A DNA stretch of 64,000 nt, taken from the NCBI RefSeq assembly GCF_006716115.1, contig NZ_VFOO01000001.1, positions 3,162,001 to 3,226,000 on the forward strand, in the 5' to 3' direction. Shown piece by piece: positions 8,083-18,060 of this stretch (the stretch's first letter is position 1; the number at the start of each line of letters is the position of its first letter). The stretch is from Subtercola boreus (GTDB lineage Bacteria; Actinomycetota; Actinomycetes; Actinomycetales; Microbacteriaceae). The notes beneath the pieces were generated by a model that did no database searches, was not told where the DNA came from, and saw only the letters and a program-made list of their open reading frames with translations. The translations under genes and the position numbers were made by a program.

Positions 8083-9084
8083 TCAGGACCGAGTCGACTG
8101 CAGCGACTCGACGAGCTCGATCTCCGCCTCGGCTTCACGCAGCTCGGCGATGGCGGAAGCTTCAGCCAGACCCGCCAGGTAGTGTTCGGCGTCGAGGGCG
8201 GCCACGGTGCCGGAGGCCGCGGCAGTGGCGGCCTGGCGGTAGGTGTCGTCGATCACGTCACCGGCCGCGAAGACACCGGCGATGTTGGTCTTCGAGGAGC
8301 GACCCGCGACGGCGATGGTGCCCGAAGTGGTGAGGTCGAGCTGGCCGTGCACCAGGTGCGTGCGCGGGTCGTTGCCGATCGCGACGAAGAGGCCCTGCAC
8401 CGGCAGCTCGCTCCGTTCACCGGTGACCGTGTTCTCGAGCTTCAGGCTCTCGACCGTGTTCTCGCCGTTGATGCCGACGACGGCCGTGTTGAAGACGAAC
8501 TCGATCTTCTCGTTCGCGAAGGCGCGCTCCTGCATGATCTTGGATGCCCGCAGCGTGTCTTTGCGGTGGATGAGGTACACCTTGTCTGCGAAACGCGTCA
8601 GGAAGGTCGCCTCCTCCATCGCCGAGTCGCCACCACCGATGACGGCGATGGTCTTCTTCTTGAAGAAGAACCCGTCGCAGGTGGCGCACCAGGAGACGCC
8701 GCGGCCGCTCAGTCGCTCTTCGTCTTCGAGACCGAGCTTGCGGTAGGCGGACCCTGTGGAGAAGATGACGGCCGGGGCTTCGAAGTCACCGCTGTAACCG
8801 GTGCTCACCTTCTTGACGTCACCTGAGAAGTCGACGCTGGTCACGTCGTCGAGCAGAACCTCGGTGCCGAACTTCTCAGCCTGCTCCTGCAGTTTCGTCA
8901 TGAGGTCGGGACCCTGGATGCCCTCGGGGAAGCCCGGGAAGTTCTCGACCTCCGTGGTCTTCATCAGTTCGCCGCCGGCCTCGACACTGGAGGCGATGAG
9001 CAGGGGCTCGAGGCCCGCCCGCGCGGCGTAGATTGCGGCGGTGAACCCGGCAGGACCGGACCCGATGATGATGATCTGACGCAT
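8083..9084 (-). CDS. trxB: Thioredoxin reductase (NADPH)
   Basis: FAD enzyme that passes electrons from NADPH to thioredoxin. Starting at the ATG at 9084 (MRQIIIIGSGPAGF) the protein has 333 residues; an AAGGAG sits 7-8 bases upstream, although the frame is open to 9147. The FAD motif GSGPAG is at residues 8-13, the redox pair CATC at about 133-136, the NADPH motif VIGGGDSAMEEA follows, and the second FAD motif is GVFAAGDV. It is divergent from the hydrolase at 9226. Confidence 0.96.
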   Translation of the reverse strand: MRQIIIIGSGPAGFTAAIYAARAGLEPLLIASSVEAGGELMKTTEVENFPGFPEGIQGPDLMTKLQEQAEKFGTEVLLDDVTSVDFSGDVKKVSTGYSGDFEAPAVIFSTGSAYRKLGLEDEERLSGRGVSWCATCDGFFFKKKTIAVIGGGDSAMEEATFLTRFADKVYLIHRKDTLRASKIMQERAFANEKIEFVFNTAVVGINGENTVESLKLENTVTGERSELPVQGLFVAIGNDPRTHLVHGQLDLTTSGTIAVAGRSSKTNIAGVFAAGDVIDDTYRQAATAAASGTVAALDAEHYLAGLAEASAIAELREAEAEIELVESLQSTRS

Positions 9085-9225
9085 CGACAAGCTCCTTGGT
9101 TGCGGTGACGGCGTCACCGGCTTCTCTACTACTGAGATGTTCAACACATCCTATCCGCCGGGTATTCCAGCGCCATGGGCTTGTCCACAGGCACGGAGCA
9201 GCCGGCACAGCGGCATGATGGGAGG

Positions 9226-10020
9226 GTGAGCGAAGCCTTCAATCCCGTCGACGGTACCCGCATCGCCTACCAGGAGACCGGCACCGGCAGCCCAATCGTC
9301 CTGGTGCACGGTTCTGCCCTCTCGCGGGCCATCTGGCGGGGGTTCGGCTATGTGAAGGCGCTCCGGGACGACCACCGCCTCATCCTCGTCGACATGCGCG
9401 GCCACGGCCTGAGCGGCAAGCCTCACGGGCAGGCCGACTACGCCATGTCGCTCGTGATCGAGGATCTGCTCGCGGTCTACGAGGCGGCGGACATCCCTGC
9501 GGCCCACTTCATGGGGTACTCGTTCGGCGCGCGCGTCGGCTTCTCGCTCGCAGACTCCCACCCCGAGCGGATGCTGTCGTTCATCTCGGCCGGCGGTACC
9601 TACCGGATCGATGAGGGCGCGGTGAGTTCCCTGTTCTTCCCGGGGTACGACGAAGCCCTCGAATCGGGCGGGATGCGGGCGTTCGTGAATGGCTGGGAGG
9701 CTCAGGCGGGCGTCACCATCGATCCGGCGACGACGAACGCCTTCCTCGCGAACGACCCGGTCGCCCTCCAGGCGTATTTCCGACAGTTGGCTGTGGAACA
9801 GGGTGTGGAGGAGAAGAGGCTGACGGGCATCCGCACACCGACACTGCTGCTGGCCGGTACGGATGACCGGCAGCGCTACCTCGATTCCGAGCGTGCTGCG
9901 GGGCTGATGCCGAACGCCCGGTTCGAGCCGCTGCCCGGCCGCGGGCACGGTGACACGCTGTTCCCGTCGGGTCCGGTGCTGGAGCTCGTGAAGGGCTTTC
10001 TGGCGGAGCAGCCGGTCTAG
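9226..10020 (+). CDS. Alpha/beta hydrolase
   Basis: Soluble alpha/beta-hydrolase of about 264 residues with unknown substrate. It has the oxyanion loop LVHGSALS, the nucleophile elbow GYSFGA, an acidic residue in LLLAGTDDRQ and the catalytic His in GRGHGD, so the Ser-Asp-His triad is complete. I prefer the GTG at 9226 because CATGAT (9214-9219) lies exactly 6 bases upstream, fitting the leaderless promoters seen elsewhere in this window. An in-frame ATG at 9175 is possible. The gene converges with murJ with a 4-base overlap of the two stops. Confidence 0.85.
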   Translation: MSEAFNPVDGTRIAYQETGTGSPIVLVHGSALSRAIWRGFGYVKALRDDHRLILVDMRGHGLSGKPHGQADYAMSLVIEDLLAVYEAADIPAAHFMGYSFGARVGFSLADSHPERMLSFISAGGTYRIDEGAVSSLFFPGYDEALESGGMRAFVNGWEAQAGVTIDPATTNAFLANDPVALQAYFRQLAVEQGVEEKRLTGIRTPTLLLAGTDDRQRYLDSERAAGLMPNARFEPLPGRGHGDTLFPSGPVLELVKGFLAEQPV

Positions 10021-11630
10021 GAGCGCCGCACCCGGCGGAGGATCGGGCCGAGCGCCTCGCTCAGCTCGTTCGACCGCACCACCCGCAGGGCGACGGCGTA
10101 CACCCCGAGCATCACTGCGCCGATCAGCACCATCGAGAGGATCGCCTGCACTCGGCCCGACATGGCGAAACCGCCGTCCAGGCTGCCGCCGAGCAGGAGG
10201 AAGACCACGACGCCGGCAGCCGATGCGGGGAGGGCGGCCAGAGCATCCTTGCCGAAGCTCGAGACGGTGCGCCGGAGCCCCCCGCCGAGCCTGCGGTGCA
10301 GGAGGATGCCGACGAGCAGCGCCTGCATCACACCGGCGATCGAGAGTGTCAGGGCGACGGCCGAGCCCACCAGGTCTTTCGGCACGAACCAGAGCACGAG
10401 GAGGCAGCCGAGCGCGAACACCACAGACTGGAAGAGGTTGGTGAAGAACGGCGTGCGGGTGTCGCCCAAGGCGAAGAACGCCCGCTGGAGCACGAAGAGG
10501 ATGCTGAACGCCGGCAGCCCGATGACGAACGCGAGGAGAACGTTGCCGATCGCGAGGGCGCCCGCGTAGTCCTCGGCGAACACGCGGCCGAACGGATACG
10601 CGGCCACCAGCAGCACGACGGCGGCGAGGGCCATCACGACGGTGATCTGGCGGATGGATGCCCCGATGTCCGCCCGCACGAGGTCGAGCCGCTTGGCGCT
10701 GGCGTTCTCGCTCATCCGAGTGAAGTACGCCGTGGCGATCGAGACGGCGACGATCGAGTGCGGGAGCATGAAGATCAGCCACGCGTACTGGAGCACGGCC
10801 ACCGAGGCGTCGCTGCCCGAGGCGGTGGAGACCACGTTCGTCTCGACGAGCCCTGCCCCGGTGGTGACCAGGATCATGCCGAACGACCAGCCCGCGATGC
10901 GCCCGGTCTGCGCGAGACCGACGCCCCGCCAGCGGAAATCGGGCCGGTAGCTGAGGCCCACCCGCCGCCAGAAGGCGAAGAGGATGAGTCCCTGGATGGC
11001 GATGCCGAGGGTGGCGGAACCTGCGAGCAGGGCGATCGAGTCCGGTGTCCACCACGAGTAGGGGCGGAGACCTGCGGCATCGGAGCCGTAGATGCTGAGG
11101 AAGACGACGAGCCCGGCCAGGGCGACTACGTTGTTCACGATCGGAGCGAGGGTGAACGGGCCGAACGAATTGCGGGCGTTCAGTACCTCGCCGAGGATCG
11201 TGTAGACCCCGTAGAAGAAGATCTGCGGCAGGCACCAGTAGGCGAAGGATGTCGCGAGGGCGGCCTGCTCGGGGGCGAAGTCGTGCACCGTGATCGACAC
11301 CAGCCACGGCGCGAGCAGGGTGGCGACGAGGGCCGCGACGGCCAGCACAGCCAGGGCGATGGTGACGAGCTTGTTGATGTAGGCCCTGCCGCCGTCGAGG
11401 TGCAGGGCGCTCTGTACGATCTGAGGCACCAGCACAGCGCTGAGGGCACCGCCTGCGACGATGACGTAGATGGTGTTCGGAAGCTGGTTGGCGGCAGCGA
11501 ACGCGTCGCCGATCGCGAAGACGCCGATCGCCTGGATCAGCACGATGGTCTTCACGAAGCCGAGGATGCGGGAGACGATCGTTCCGCCGGCGAGAAGGGC
11601 GCTCGAACGGCCGATGCTGCGCTCAGCCAC
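10017..11630 (-). CDS. murJ: Lipid II flippase MurJ (MviN family)
   Basis: Polytopic membrane protein that flips the peptidoglycan precursor lipid II. The 537-residue product has about 14 hydrophobic segments and MVF-family features (GRSSALLAGGTIVSRILGFV near the N-terminus, then the FAAANQLPNTIY region). It lacks the long C-terminal pseudokinase extension found in mycobacterial MurJ. The GTG start overlaps the end of the upstream DUF6049 gene by 8 bases. The DUF6049-murJ-CCA neighbourhood is common in Micrococcales. Confidence 0.93.
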   Translation of the reverse strand: MAERSIGRSSALLAGGTIVSRILGFVKTIVLIQAIGVFAIGDAFAAANQLPNTIYVIVAGGALSAVLVPQIVQSALHLDGGRAYINKLVTIALAVLAVAALVATLLAPWLVSITVHDFAPEQAALATSFAYWCLPQIFFYGVYTILGEVLNARNSFGPFTLAPIVNNVVALAGLVVFLSIYGSDAAGLRPYSWWTPDSIALLAGSATLGIAIQGLILFAFWRRVGLSYRPDFRWRGVGLAQTGRIAGWSFGMILVTTGAGLVETNVVSTASGSDASVAVLQYAWLIFMLPHSIVAVSIATAYFTRMSENASAKRLDLVRADIGASIRQITVVMALAAVVLLVAAYPFGRVFAEDYAGALAIGNVLLAFVIGLPAFSILFVLQRAFFALGDTRTPFFTNLFQSVVFALGCLLVLWFVPKDLVGSAVALTLSIAGVMQALLVGILLHRRLGGGLRRTVSSFGKDALAALPASAAGVVVFLLLGGSLDGGFAMSGRVQAILSMVLIGAVMLGVYAVALRVVRSNELSEALGPILRRVRRS

Positions 11631-14001
11631 GGTGCTCCTCGGAGGTGTCGGTGGGGGCCGGCTCGGCAGCGGAACGATCGTCGGGGCCCGGCTCGGCAGG
11701 GGCCGGCTCGCCAGCGGCCTGCGCTGCCTTCGCCCGCCGCCGCTTCAGTACCTGGCGTACGATGCCGAAAGCCAGCAGCGCGGCCGCCAGAATGGCGATC
11801 ACGATCGTTCCGATGCCCTCCCAGTCGGCACTCACGTTGATCTGGCGCGGTGCGGCCTGGTTGATGGGGATGCCCGACGGGCTGAAGAGTTCGAGGCGCA
11901 GGTCGACCTGGCCACTCGCTACCGCCGCCTTCACCGGGACTCGCGCTGTCTTCTGCGACTTCGCCTCGACGACGACCTCGATGCGCCCGGGCTCGACGAC
12001 GAGCCGGCCGTTCGACGGGGTCACCTGCAGTTCGACGGTCACCGCCTGGTTGAGGTCGTTGCTGATCAGCACCGGAACTTCACTGCTGGTGGCGAAGAGG
12101 TTGATGTTGCTGCCGTCGATGATCTTCACCGAGTCGAGTGTCGTGCGGGTGAGGGTTGCGTAGTCGGCCTCGGCTGCGGTGCGCCCGGTCGGGTCGGCCG
12201 ACCAGGACTGGGCGAGCACGGCCAGCAGGGTCGAGCGCTGCCTGCCCGTGAGCAGATCGGGTTGCGCCAGGACCGTGGCGAACTCGCCGACCTGGCGTTC
12301 GTAGTCGAGCATCGCCATCACGGTCTGCACCCGTGCGGCCGGTTCGTCGCTGTTCTTCACGCTGACGCCGAGGGCGGGTACGCTCAGCACGTCGGCGAGG
12401 CCCCGGTCGGAGGCCCAGGGCAGGGACTCGACGAGGTCGAGGGCCCTGGCCACCCCGAACGCCGTGGCGGGAACCTCCCGGCCGAGGTCGACCACGAGGG
12501 CGGGGGCCGTGGATCCGCCCTGTGCGCTGACGATCGCGAGGATTCCCGAGACCTCGGCCAACGCGGCGGCGAGCCCCGTGTCGGTGGTCGCCGCGGTGGC
12601 CTTCTGCAGAGCATCCGAGAGCCCTGCGTCGACGATGACCGCATTTTTGTCGCCGATGGTGGCGGGGGCACTGGGCGTCAGCCCGTCTTCCGATGCCGGC
12701 AGGGCGACGTTGTCGGAGCTGAGGATGCTCGTGCTGAGCCCTCCGGCTGCGAAGAAGTTGAGGTCGTCTGTCGTCACGGTGCCGGCAGCGGGCCAGGCGA
12801 GGTCGGTCCGGGTGTAGTTCCACGCGGTCAGGGCGGCGAAGGTCGGGAGAGTGCCGGCGGTCGGGACCGTGGTCGAGGTGGGGCTCGGTGTCGGGGACGC
12901 CGCGGCGGGATCGGCGGGGGACGTCGCCGCCGTGGAGCCGGCCGCGACTCCATCCTCCGTGGTCGTGGCAGCCACCTGGCCGGGCAGGGTGAACGGATCG
13001 GGCGTCGGCAGGGTCTGGAAGTTCGCGGCCTGCAGGGCGTAGTCGAAGGAGGACGGCGTGAGCAGGGACGCTGCACCCGCCTGGCGTTCCACCGCGATGT
13101 CGGAGTCGGCGTAGGAGAGCGCGAAGGTGGGATTCGCGGCGGCCGCGAGCCGGGCCAGCCAGTCGAGCGACGACTGCGGGGCCGCGGTGCCGAGCACCCG
13201 GATCGACACGATGACCATGGGGTCGATCGCGAGCGTCACCGGTCGGTCGACGACCGATTCGAGCTTGCGGGTGAGCACTCCGCCGGCGGCCGTGTAACTC
13301 TCGAGCTGCGCCGCGGTGAGGAGGCCCTGGCTGCCGGCCGGCACGGTGAGCGGCATGATGGCGGCGACGGCTGTCTCGCGCGCGGGGGCGTCGGCCGACC
13401 ACACGATGGTGTTGCGCGCGTCGACGACGGTGGTGCCGGCGGTGTAGCCCGCCTCGATGCCGTAGGCGCCGAAGGAGCCGAGCCCGAGCTGGGCGGCAGG
13501 CAGCGACACCCGGAAGGTGCCGGTCGACCCGGGGGCGAGTGCGGGGGTCGCGACATCCGCCGCCACGGAATCGCGCGACTGCGTGGCGCCCGTCGAGGGG
13601 GTCAGCCAGTTGTCCAGGGCGTCCCGCGACCCGAGTTCGGCACGATCGAGCCAGAGGTGGATGCTCCCCGATAACAGCGCGTCGGCCGTCGTGTTGCTGA
13701 TGCTCACCGAGACGGCCAGGTCTGCGCCGGGAGCCAGCACGCCGTTGTTGTCGGGCGCGAGCGCGACGGCGACGGTGCCCGTGGCTGCGGCGGTCTCGGT
13801 GGCCGTTCCCTCGGTGACCGCGGTCTCTGTGGGTGCCGGTGCGGGGGCGGCGTCCGCCGGGCGGGTGCCGCCGAGCATCCAGAGCAGCGTGAGCAGAACG
13901 ATGGTGAGAACCGCGGCGAGACGTCGGGACCGGCCCGCCGGGGCCAGCCGGAAGTCACGTCTCGGGCTGCGGCGGACGCCCGAATCTAACGCCGCATCCA
14001 T
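11623..14001 (-). CDS. DUF6049-type large secreted membrane-anchored protein
   Basis: Protein of 792 residues of unknown function, normally encoded next to murJ in this group. It has a basic N-terminus and a hydrophobic helix (LAAVLTIVLLTLLWMLGG) as signal or anchor. A long extracellular part contains a Pro/Ser/Thr/Ala-rich linker (about residues 330-380), and a C-terminal membrane helix (IGTIVIAILAAALLAFGIV) precedes a charged cytosolic tail. I chose the ATG at 14001 because a TAGAAT hexamer lies 7 bases upstream; the frame is open to 14313 but that part would run into the divergent CCA gene. It probably acts in envelope biology with MurJ (inference). Confidence 0.8.
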   Translation of the reverse strand: MDAALDSGVRRSPRRDFRLAPAGRSRRLAAVLTIVLLTLLWMLGGTRPADAAPAPAPTETAVTEGTATETAAATGTVAVALAPDNNGVLAPGADLAVSVSISNTTADALLSGSIHLWLDRAELGSRDALDNWLTPSTGATQSRDSVAADVATPALAPGSTGTFRVSLPAAQLGLGSFGAYGIEAGYTAGTTVVDARNTIVWSADAPARETAVAAIMPLTVPAGSQGLLTAAQLESYTAAGGVLTRKLESVVDRPVTLAIDPMVIVSIRVLGTAAPQSSLDWLARLAAAANPTFALSYADSDIAVERQAGAASLLTPSSFDYALQAANFQTLPTPDPFTLPGQVAATTTEDGVAAGSTAATSPADPAAASPTPSPTSTTVPTAGTLPTFAALTAWNYTRTDLAWPAAGTVTTDDLNFFAAGGLSTSILSSDNVALPASEDGLTPSAPATIGDKNAVIVDAGLSDALQKATAATTDTGLAAALAEVSGILAIVSAQGGSTAPALVVDLGREVPATAFGVARALDLVESLPWASDRGLADVLSVPALGVSVKNSDEPAARVQTVMAMLDYERQVGEFATVLAQPDLLTGRQRSTLLAVLAQSWSADPTGRTAAEADYATLTRTTLDSVKIIDGSNINLFATSSEVPVLISNDLNQAVTVELQVTPSNGRLVVEPGRIEVVVEAKSQKTARVPVKAAVASGQVDLRLELFSPSGIPINQAAPRQINVSADWEGIGTIVIAILAAALLAFGIVRQVLKRRRAKAAQAAGEPAPAEPGPDDRSAAEPAPTDTSEEHRG

Positions 14002-14068
14002 GCCTGTGATTCTAGGGTGTCGGCCTGAAGAGGTCGGGTGCGCCTCGCTGGCCGGCAGGTTCGGCCAG

Positions 14069-14074
14069 TAGGGT
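14069..14074 (+). promoter_or_regulatory. Leaderless -10 hexamer of the CCA gene
   Basis: TAGGGT lies exactly 6 bases before the GTG at 14081. The mRNA would then begin at the start codon, and no ribosome binding site is visible. Confidence 0.6.
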
Positions 14075-14080
14075 AACGGG

Positions 14081-15511
14081 GTGCGTTCCGTGGCAGACTC
14101 CCTCAGTTTCCTGGCCGACCTGGCCGGAAGGCCGCCCATCTCCGTGCTCGCAGAGGCCTTCCACGCGGCGGGGCACGACCTCGCGCTCGTGGGCGGGCCG
14201 GTTCGCGATGCGTTCCTCGGCAGGGCCGTGCACGACCTCGACCTGACCACCGATGCGACGCCCGACGAGATCCTCCGCATCGTGAAACCGCTCGCCGACG
14301 CGCACTGGGACATCGGCCGGGCCTACGGCACGATCGGTGCCCGCATCGGCGGGGAGACCGTCGAGATCACGACGTACCGTTCGGATGTCTACGACCAGGC
14401 CAGTCGTAAACCTTCCGTCGAGTTCGGCACCTCACTCGAGGCCGACCTGCTGCGCCGCGACTTCACCGTCAACGCTCTCGCGCTGAAGCTGCCCGAGCTG
14501 GTGCTCGTCGACCCGTCGGGCGGCATGGATGACCTGCTGGCCGGTGTGCTCAGAACACCGTCGACGCCCGAAGTCTCGTTCGGCGACGACCCACTCCGCA
14601 TGCTGCGGGCCGTGCGTTTCACCGCGCAGCTCGGTTTCACGGTCGACGACGAGACCCGTTTCGCCCTCGACGAGATGGCGGGGCGCATCGAGATCATCAG
14701 CGCCGAGCGGGTGAACGAGGAGCTGAGCAAACTCCTGCTCTCCCCCGCCCCCCGCCGCGGGATCGAACTTCTGGTGGAATCGGGCCTGGCCGCCTTCGTG
14801 CTGCCCGAGATCCCGGCGCTCAGCCTGGAGATGGACGAACACCACCACCACAAAGACGTGTACCAGCACAGCCTGACCGTGCTCGACCAGGCCATCGACC
14901 TGGAGCGCTCGCGGCAGTTCGACGGCGCGCCCGACCTCGTGCTGCGGCTTGCCGCGCTGCTGCACGACATCGGCAAGCCGGCGACCCGGCGCCTCGAACC
15001 CGGTGGCGTGGTGTCGTTCCACCACCACGACCTGGTCGGGTCGAAGCTGGCGAAGAAGCGGCTGAAGGCGCTGCGGTTCGACAACGACACGATCGCGGCG
15101 GTCTCCCGCCTGATCGAGCTGCACCTGCGGTTCTTCGGCTACACCGACGGTGCGTGGACCGACTCGGCGGTGCGCCGCTACGTTCGGGATGCAGGGCCCC
15201 TGCTCGAACGCCTGCACATCCTGGTGCGGGCTGATGTGACCACCCGCAACGTGCGGAAGGCCGACCGCCTGTCATTCGCCTACGACGACCTCGAGGCGCG
15301 GATCGCCGAACTCGCCTCGCAGGAGGAGCTCGACTCCACCCGCCCCGACCTGAACGGTGAGCAGATCATGGCGATCCTCGGGCTCGCACCCGGCCGCGAG
15401 GTCGGCGAGGCCTACCGGTTCCTGCTGGAGCTGCGCCTCGAGGAGGGGCCGCTCGGTGAGGAGGAGGCGACCCGCCGCCTGCTCGCTTGGGCGAGCGCGC
15501 GACCGGCCTGA
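14081..15511 (+). CDS. cca: CCA tRNA nucleotidyltransferase
   Basis: Adds or repairs the 3'-CCA of tRNAs. The 476-residue protein has the class II nucleotidyltransferase head (LVGGPVRDAFLG, then the catalytic DLDLTTDA at about residues 49-56), the RRDFTVNAL motif, the ATP/CTP-selecting DPLRMLRAVRF region, and an HD domain (LLHDIGKP, about residue 305) as in actinobacterial PcnA/CCA proteins. Its promoter is of the leaderless type. It is divergent from DUF6049. Confidence 0.95.
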   Translation: MRSVADSLSFLADLAGRPPISVLAEAFHAAGHDLALVGGPVRDAFLGRAVHDLDLTTDATPDEILRIVKPLADAHWDIGRAYGTIGARIGGETVEITTYRSDVYDQASRKPSVEFGTSLEADLLRRDFTVNALALKLPELVLVDPSGGMDDLLAGVLRTPSTPEVSFGDDPLRMLRAVRFTAQLGFTVDDETRFALDEMAGRIEIISAERVNEELSKLLLSPAPRRGIELLVESGLAAFVLPEIPALSLEMDEHHHHKDVYQHSLTVLDQAIDLERSRQFDGAPDLVLRLAALLHDIGKPATRRLEPGGVVSFHHHDLVGSKLAKKRLKALRFDNDTIAAVSRLIELHLRFFGYTDGAWTDSAVRRYVRDAGPLLERLHILVRADVTTRNVRKADRLSFAYDDLEARIAELASQEELDSTRPDLNGEQIMAILGLAPGREVGEAYRFLLELRLEEGPLGEEEATRRLLAWASARPA

Positions 15512-15555
15512 ACGGCCGTCCGCCCCAGCGCGGCGCACACGCCAGCCGTTAGCCG

Positions 15556-16632
15556 CTAGGAGCCGGAGTTGTCGGCGATGAAGGCTTCGAGCAGGGCCCG
15601 GGCCTCGTCGTCGGGGTGCTGCACCGACGGGGACTTCATGAAGTAGGCCGACGCCGACTCGACCGGCCCGCCGAGGCCCGCATCACGCGCGATGGCCGCA
15701 GCCCGCAGGGCGTCGATGACGACGCCGGCCGAGTTCGGCGAGTCCCAGACCTCGAGCTTGTACTCGAGGCTGATCGGCGCATTGCCGAACCCGTGGCCCT
15801 CCAGCCGCACGAAGGCGAACTTGCGGTCATCCAGCCACGGCACATGGTCGCTCGGCCCGATGTGGATGTCGCGCTCCGGCAGCTCGATGTCGATGTTGCT
15901 CGTCACCGCCTGCGTCTTCGAGATCTTCTTCGACTGCAGGCGCTTGCGCTCGAGCATGTTCTTGAAGTCCATGTTGCCGCCCACGTTGAGCTGGTAGGTG
16001 TGGTCGAGTTGGATGCCGCGGCTCTCCATCAACCGTGCGAGCACCCGGTGGGTGATGGTCGCCCCGACCTGGCTCTTGATGTCGTCGCCCACGATGGGCA
16101 CGCCCGCAGCGCGGAACTTCTCGGCCCAGACCGGATCGCTCGCCACGAACACCGGCACGGCGTTCACGAACGCGACACCGGCATCGATGGCGGCCTGCGC
16201 GTAGGTCTTCACGGCGTCATCGGACCCGACCGGGAGGTAGCAGACCAGCACGTCGGCACCGCTCTCGCGAAGCGCGGCGACCACGTCGACCTCGGGCGCA
16301 TCCGACTCGTCGACCACCAGGCGGTAGTACTCCCCCAGGCCGTCGAGCGTCGGGCCTCGCTGCACGGTCACGCCCGAGGGGGCAACATCGGCGAACTTCA
16401 ACGTGTTGTTCTCGCTCGCCCAGATGGCGTCTGCGAGGTCGAGTCCGACCTTGGCCGCATCGACGTCGAACGCGGCGACGAACTCGATGTCACCGACGTG
16501 GTAGCGGCCGAACTGCACGTGCATGAGCCCGGGAACGGTCTCGTCGAAGGGGGCGTCCCGGTAGAAGGTGACGCCCTGCACCAGGGAGTTCGCGCAGTTT
16601 CCGACGCCGGCGATTGCGACTTTGATACCCAT
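15556..16632 (-). CDS. ino1: Inositol-3-phosphate synthase
   Basis: NAD-dependent enzyme that converts glucose-6-phosphate to 1D-myo-inositol-3-phosphate, the precursor of mycothiol and inositol lipids. The 358-residue protein starts [20 protein letters not shown] with the NAD-binding glycine motif. It carries family motifs [23 protein letters not shown] and [11 protein letters not shown]-like ([11 protein letters not shown]). The ATG at 16632 is preferred because the Rossmann strand begins there; the frame is open to 16719. It lies 49 bp after the MshA-like gene, which would use its product. Confidence 0.94.
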   Translation of the reverse strand: MGIKVAIAGVGNCANSLVQGVTFYRDAPFDETVPGLMHVQFGRYHVGDIEFVAAFDVDAAKVGLDLADAIWASENNTLKFADVAPSGVTVQRGPTLDGLGEYYRLVVDESDAPEVDVVAALRESGADVLVCYLPVGSDDAVKTYAQAAIDAGVAFVNAVPVFVASDPVWAEKFRAAGVPIVGDDIKSQVGATITHRVLARLMESRGIQLDHTYQLNVGGNMDFKNMLERKRLQSKKISKTQAVTSNIDIELPERDIHIGPSDHVPWLDDRKFAFVRLEGHGFGNAPISLEYKLEVWDSPNSAGVVIDALRAAAIARDAGLGGPVESASAYFMKSPSVQHPDDEARALLEAFIADNSGS

Positions 16633-16681
16633 GGAGCCCGTACTTCTCTCGACTGTTGACGTGTGGCAAGCGCTGAACAGC

Positions 16682-17899
16682 TTAGCTTTCCGAACGGGAG
16701 GTACTCTCTCCGAGCGCATGCTGGTATGCCGCGAGGGTGAGCTCAGCCGTCAGCCGCCAGGTGTGCAGCGCCGCGTGCCGGGCTGCCGACGCCGAGAGTT
16801 CCTCCAGCTGCACGGAGTCGCCGAGCAACCGGTCGATGGTCTCGCCCCAGACGGCGGGGTCGCGGGTGCCGAGCAGCAGGCCGGTCGAGAGATGGATGAC
16901 CGAACTCCCCGTTCCGGTGCCCCGGGACGCGATGACGGGGGTGCCCGACGCCGCGGCCTCGAGCGCGACCAGCCCGAAGGTCTCGGAGTGCGACGGGATG
17001 AGCAGCAGGGCGGACTCCCTGATCAGGAGGGCCGCGACATCCCGGGCCTGGGTGCCGGCGAAGACCACGTCGTCCGCCAGCCCGAGCTCGTCGACGAGGG
17101 TGTGCAGCGACCGTTCATACTTCTTCTCCCCGGGGGTCGGCGCACCGGCGATGGTCAGGAGCGGTCGGCGCTCGGCGGGGATGGTGGCCAGGGCGCGGAT
17201 GGCGAGATCCTGCCCCTTCAGCGGCTGGATGCGGCCGAGGGTCAGGATGCGCGGGCGCGAGCCGCGCCGTCGTTCTGCCCCCTTCTCCGGCCCCGGGTGG
17301 AACAGCCCCGTGTCGACCCCGGGCGGAACCACCAGCACCCGCCCGGGCTCGGCGCCGTACGCCCGCAGGATGGCCGAGCGCTCCTCGGCGGTCGACGAGA
17401 GAGTGACTGACGACTCGAGCACCAGCCGCTGCTCGCCCCAGAGGCGCTCGGCGGGTTCCGGCCGGTCACCGGGAGCGAGGTGCTCGTTCTTCAGGGCGGC
17501 GACGGTGTGCAGGCTCTGGATGTGCGGAATGCCCTGCTCCTCGGCCACCGTCAGTGCGGCGGCACCCGACAACCAGTAGTGCGAATGGAGGAGGTCGAAG
17601 CGGGGCAGCGCCCGGAGGGCATCCCGGAACGCATACATGTGACGGGCCAGCTCGTCTTTCGGCACCGGCTCGAGTGGTCCGGCCCGCAGGAAGCGCACGG
17701 GCACCCCGGCCGCCGTGTACCCGGTCTCCGGATGATCGGGGCTGGCCGCCCGCGTGAGCAGTTCGACCTCGAGTCCGAGTCGTGCGAGCTCCTCGGCCAC
17801 CGCCACCACGTAGACGTTCAGTCCTCCGGCGTCACCCGATCCGGGCGTCTCCAGAGGAGAGGTGTGCAACGACACCAGACCTACGCGCTTGAGACCCAC
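16682..17899 (-). CDS. mshA: MshA-like D-inositol-3-phosphate glycosyltransferase (GT4)
   Basis: GT4 enzyme that would join UDP-GlcNAc to inositol-3-phosphate, the first step of mycothiol synthesis. The assignment rests on [22 protein letters not shown] (only a part quoted: DAGGLNVYV), on HSHYWLSG and [10 protein letters not shown], which closely follow known MshA proteins, and on ino1 next door. The donor-site motif is [20 protein letters not shown] prefer the GTG at 17899 (MGLKRVGLV, 405 residues) because TAGAGT lies 7 bases upstream; a GTG at 17908 overlaps that hexamer. A different GT4 role remains possible. Confidence 0.82.
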   Translation of the reverse strand: MGLKRVGLVSLHTSPLETPGSGDAGGLNVYVVAVAEELARLGLEVELLTRAASPDHPETGYTAAGVPVRFLRAGPLEPVPKDELARHMYAFRDALRALPRFDLLHSHYWLSGAAALTVAEEQGIPHIQSLHTVAALKNEHLAPGDRPEPAERLWGEQRLVLESSVTLSSTAEERSAILRAYGAEPGRVLVVPPGVDTGLFHPGPEKGAERRRGSRPRILTLGRIQPLKGQDLAIRALATIPAERRPLLTIAGAPTPGEKKYERSLHTLVDELGLADDVVFAGTQARDVAALLIRESALLLIPSHSETFGLVALEAAASGTPVIASRGTGTGSSVIHLSTGLLLGTRDPAVWGETIDRLLGDSVQLEELSASAARHAALHTWRLTAELTLAAYQHALGESTSRSES

Positions 17900-18015
17900 G
17901 GAGGTCACTCTATCGGCGACCCACCGTTCGGAGACCCGATCTGGTAGGCTCTACAGGTTGTCTACACCCAGTGGGGTTCTCCCACGCGGGTCGTGACTGC
18001 TGCACACACCCTCCT

Positions 18016-18034
18016 GCCACAGAAATTCTGTGGC
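18016..18034 (+). promoter_or_regulatory. Leader hairpin before rpsF (candidate S6:S18 site)
   Basis: A GCCACAG/CTGTGGC stem with a short AT-rich loop is directly followed by CCG and ends about 12 bases before the AAAGGAGGT ribosome binding site. S6:S18 autoregulatory leaders of other bacteria feature a hairpin with an exposed CCG. The match here is suggestive only; the asymmetric loop was not verified. Confidence 0.4.
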
Positions 18035-18060
18035 CGATCTAGTCCAAAGGAGGTGGGTTA

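Noticed and set aside
9151-11307. Very long minus-strand frame across the hydrolase and murJ
   Set aside because: Arg/Pro/Gly-rich translation without domains; real genes with motifs occupy both parts.
11470-13674. Plus-strand frame of over 700 codons opposite murJ and DUF6049
   Set aside because: Antisense shadow; composition is low-complexity Gly/Arg and no start signal is present.
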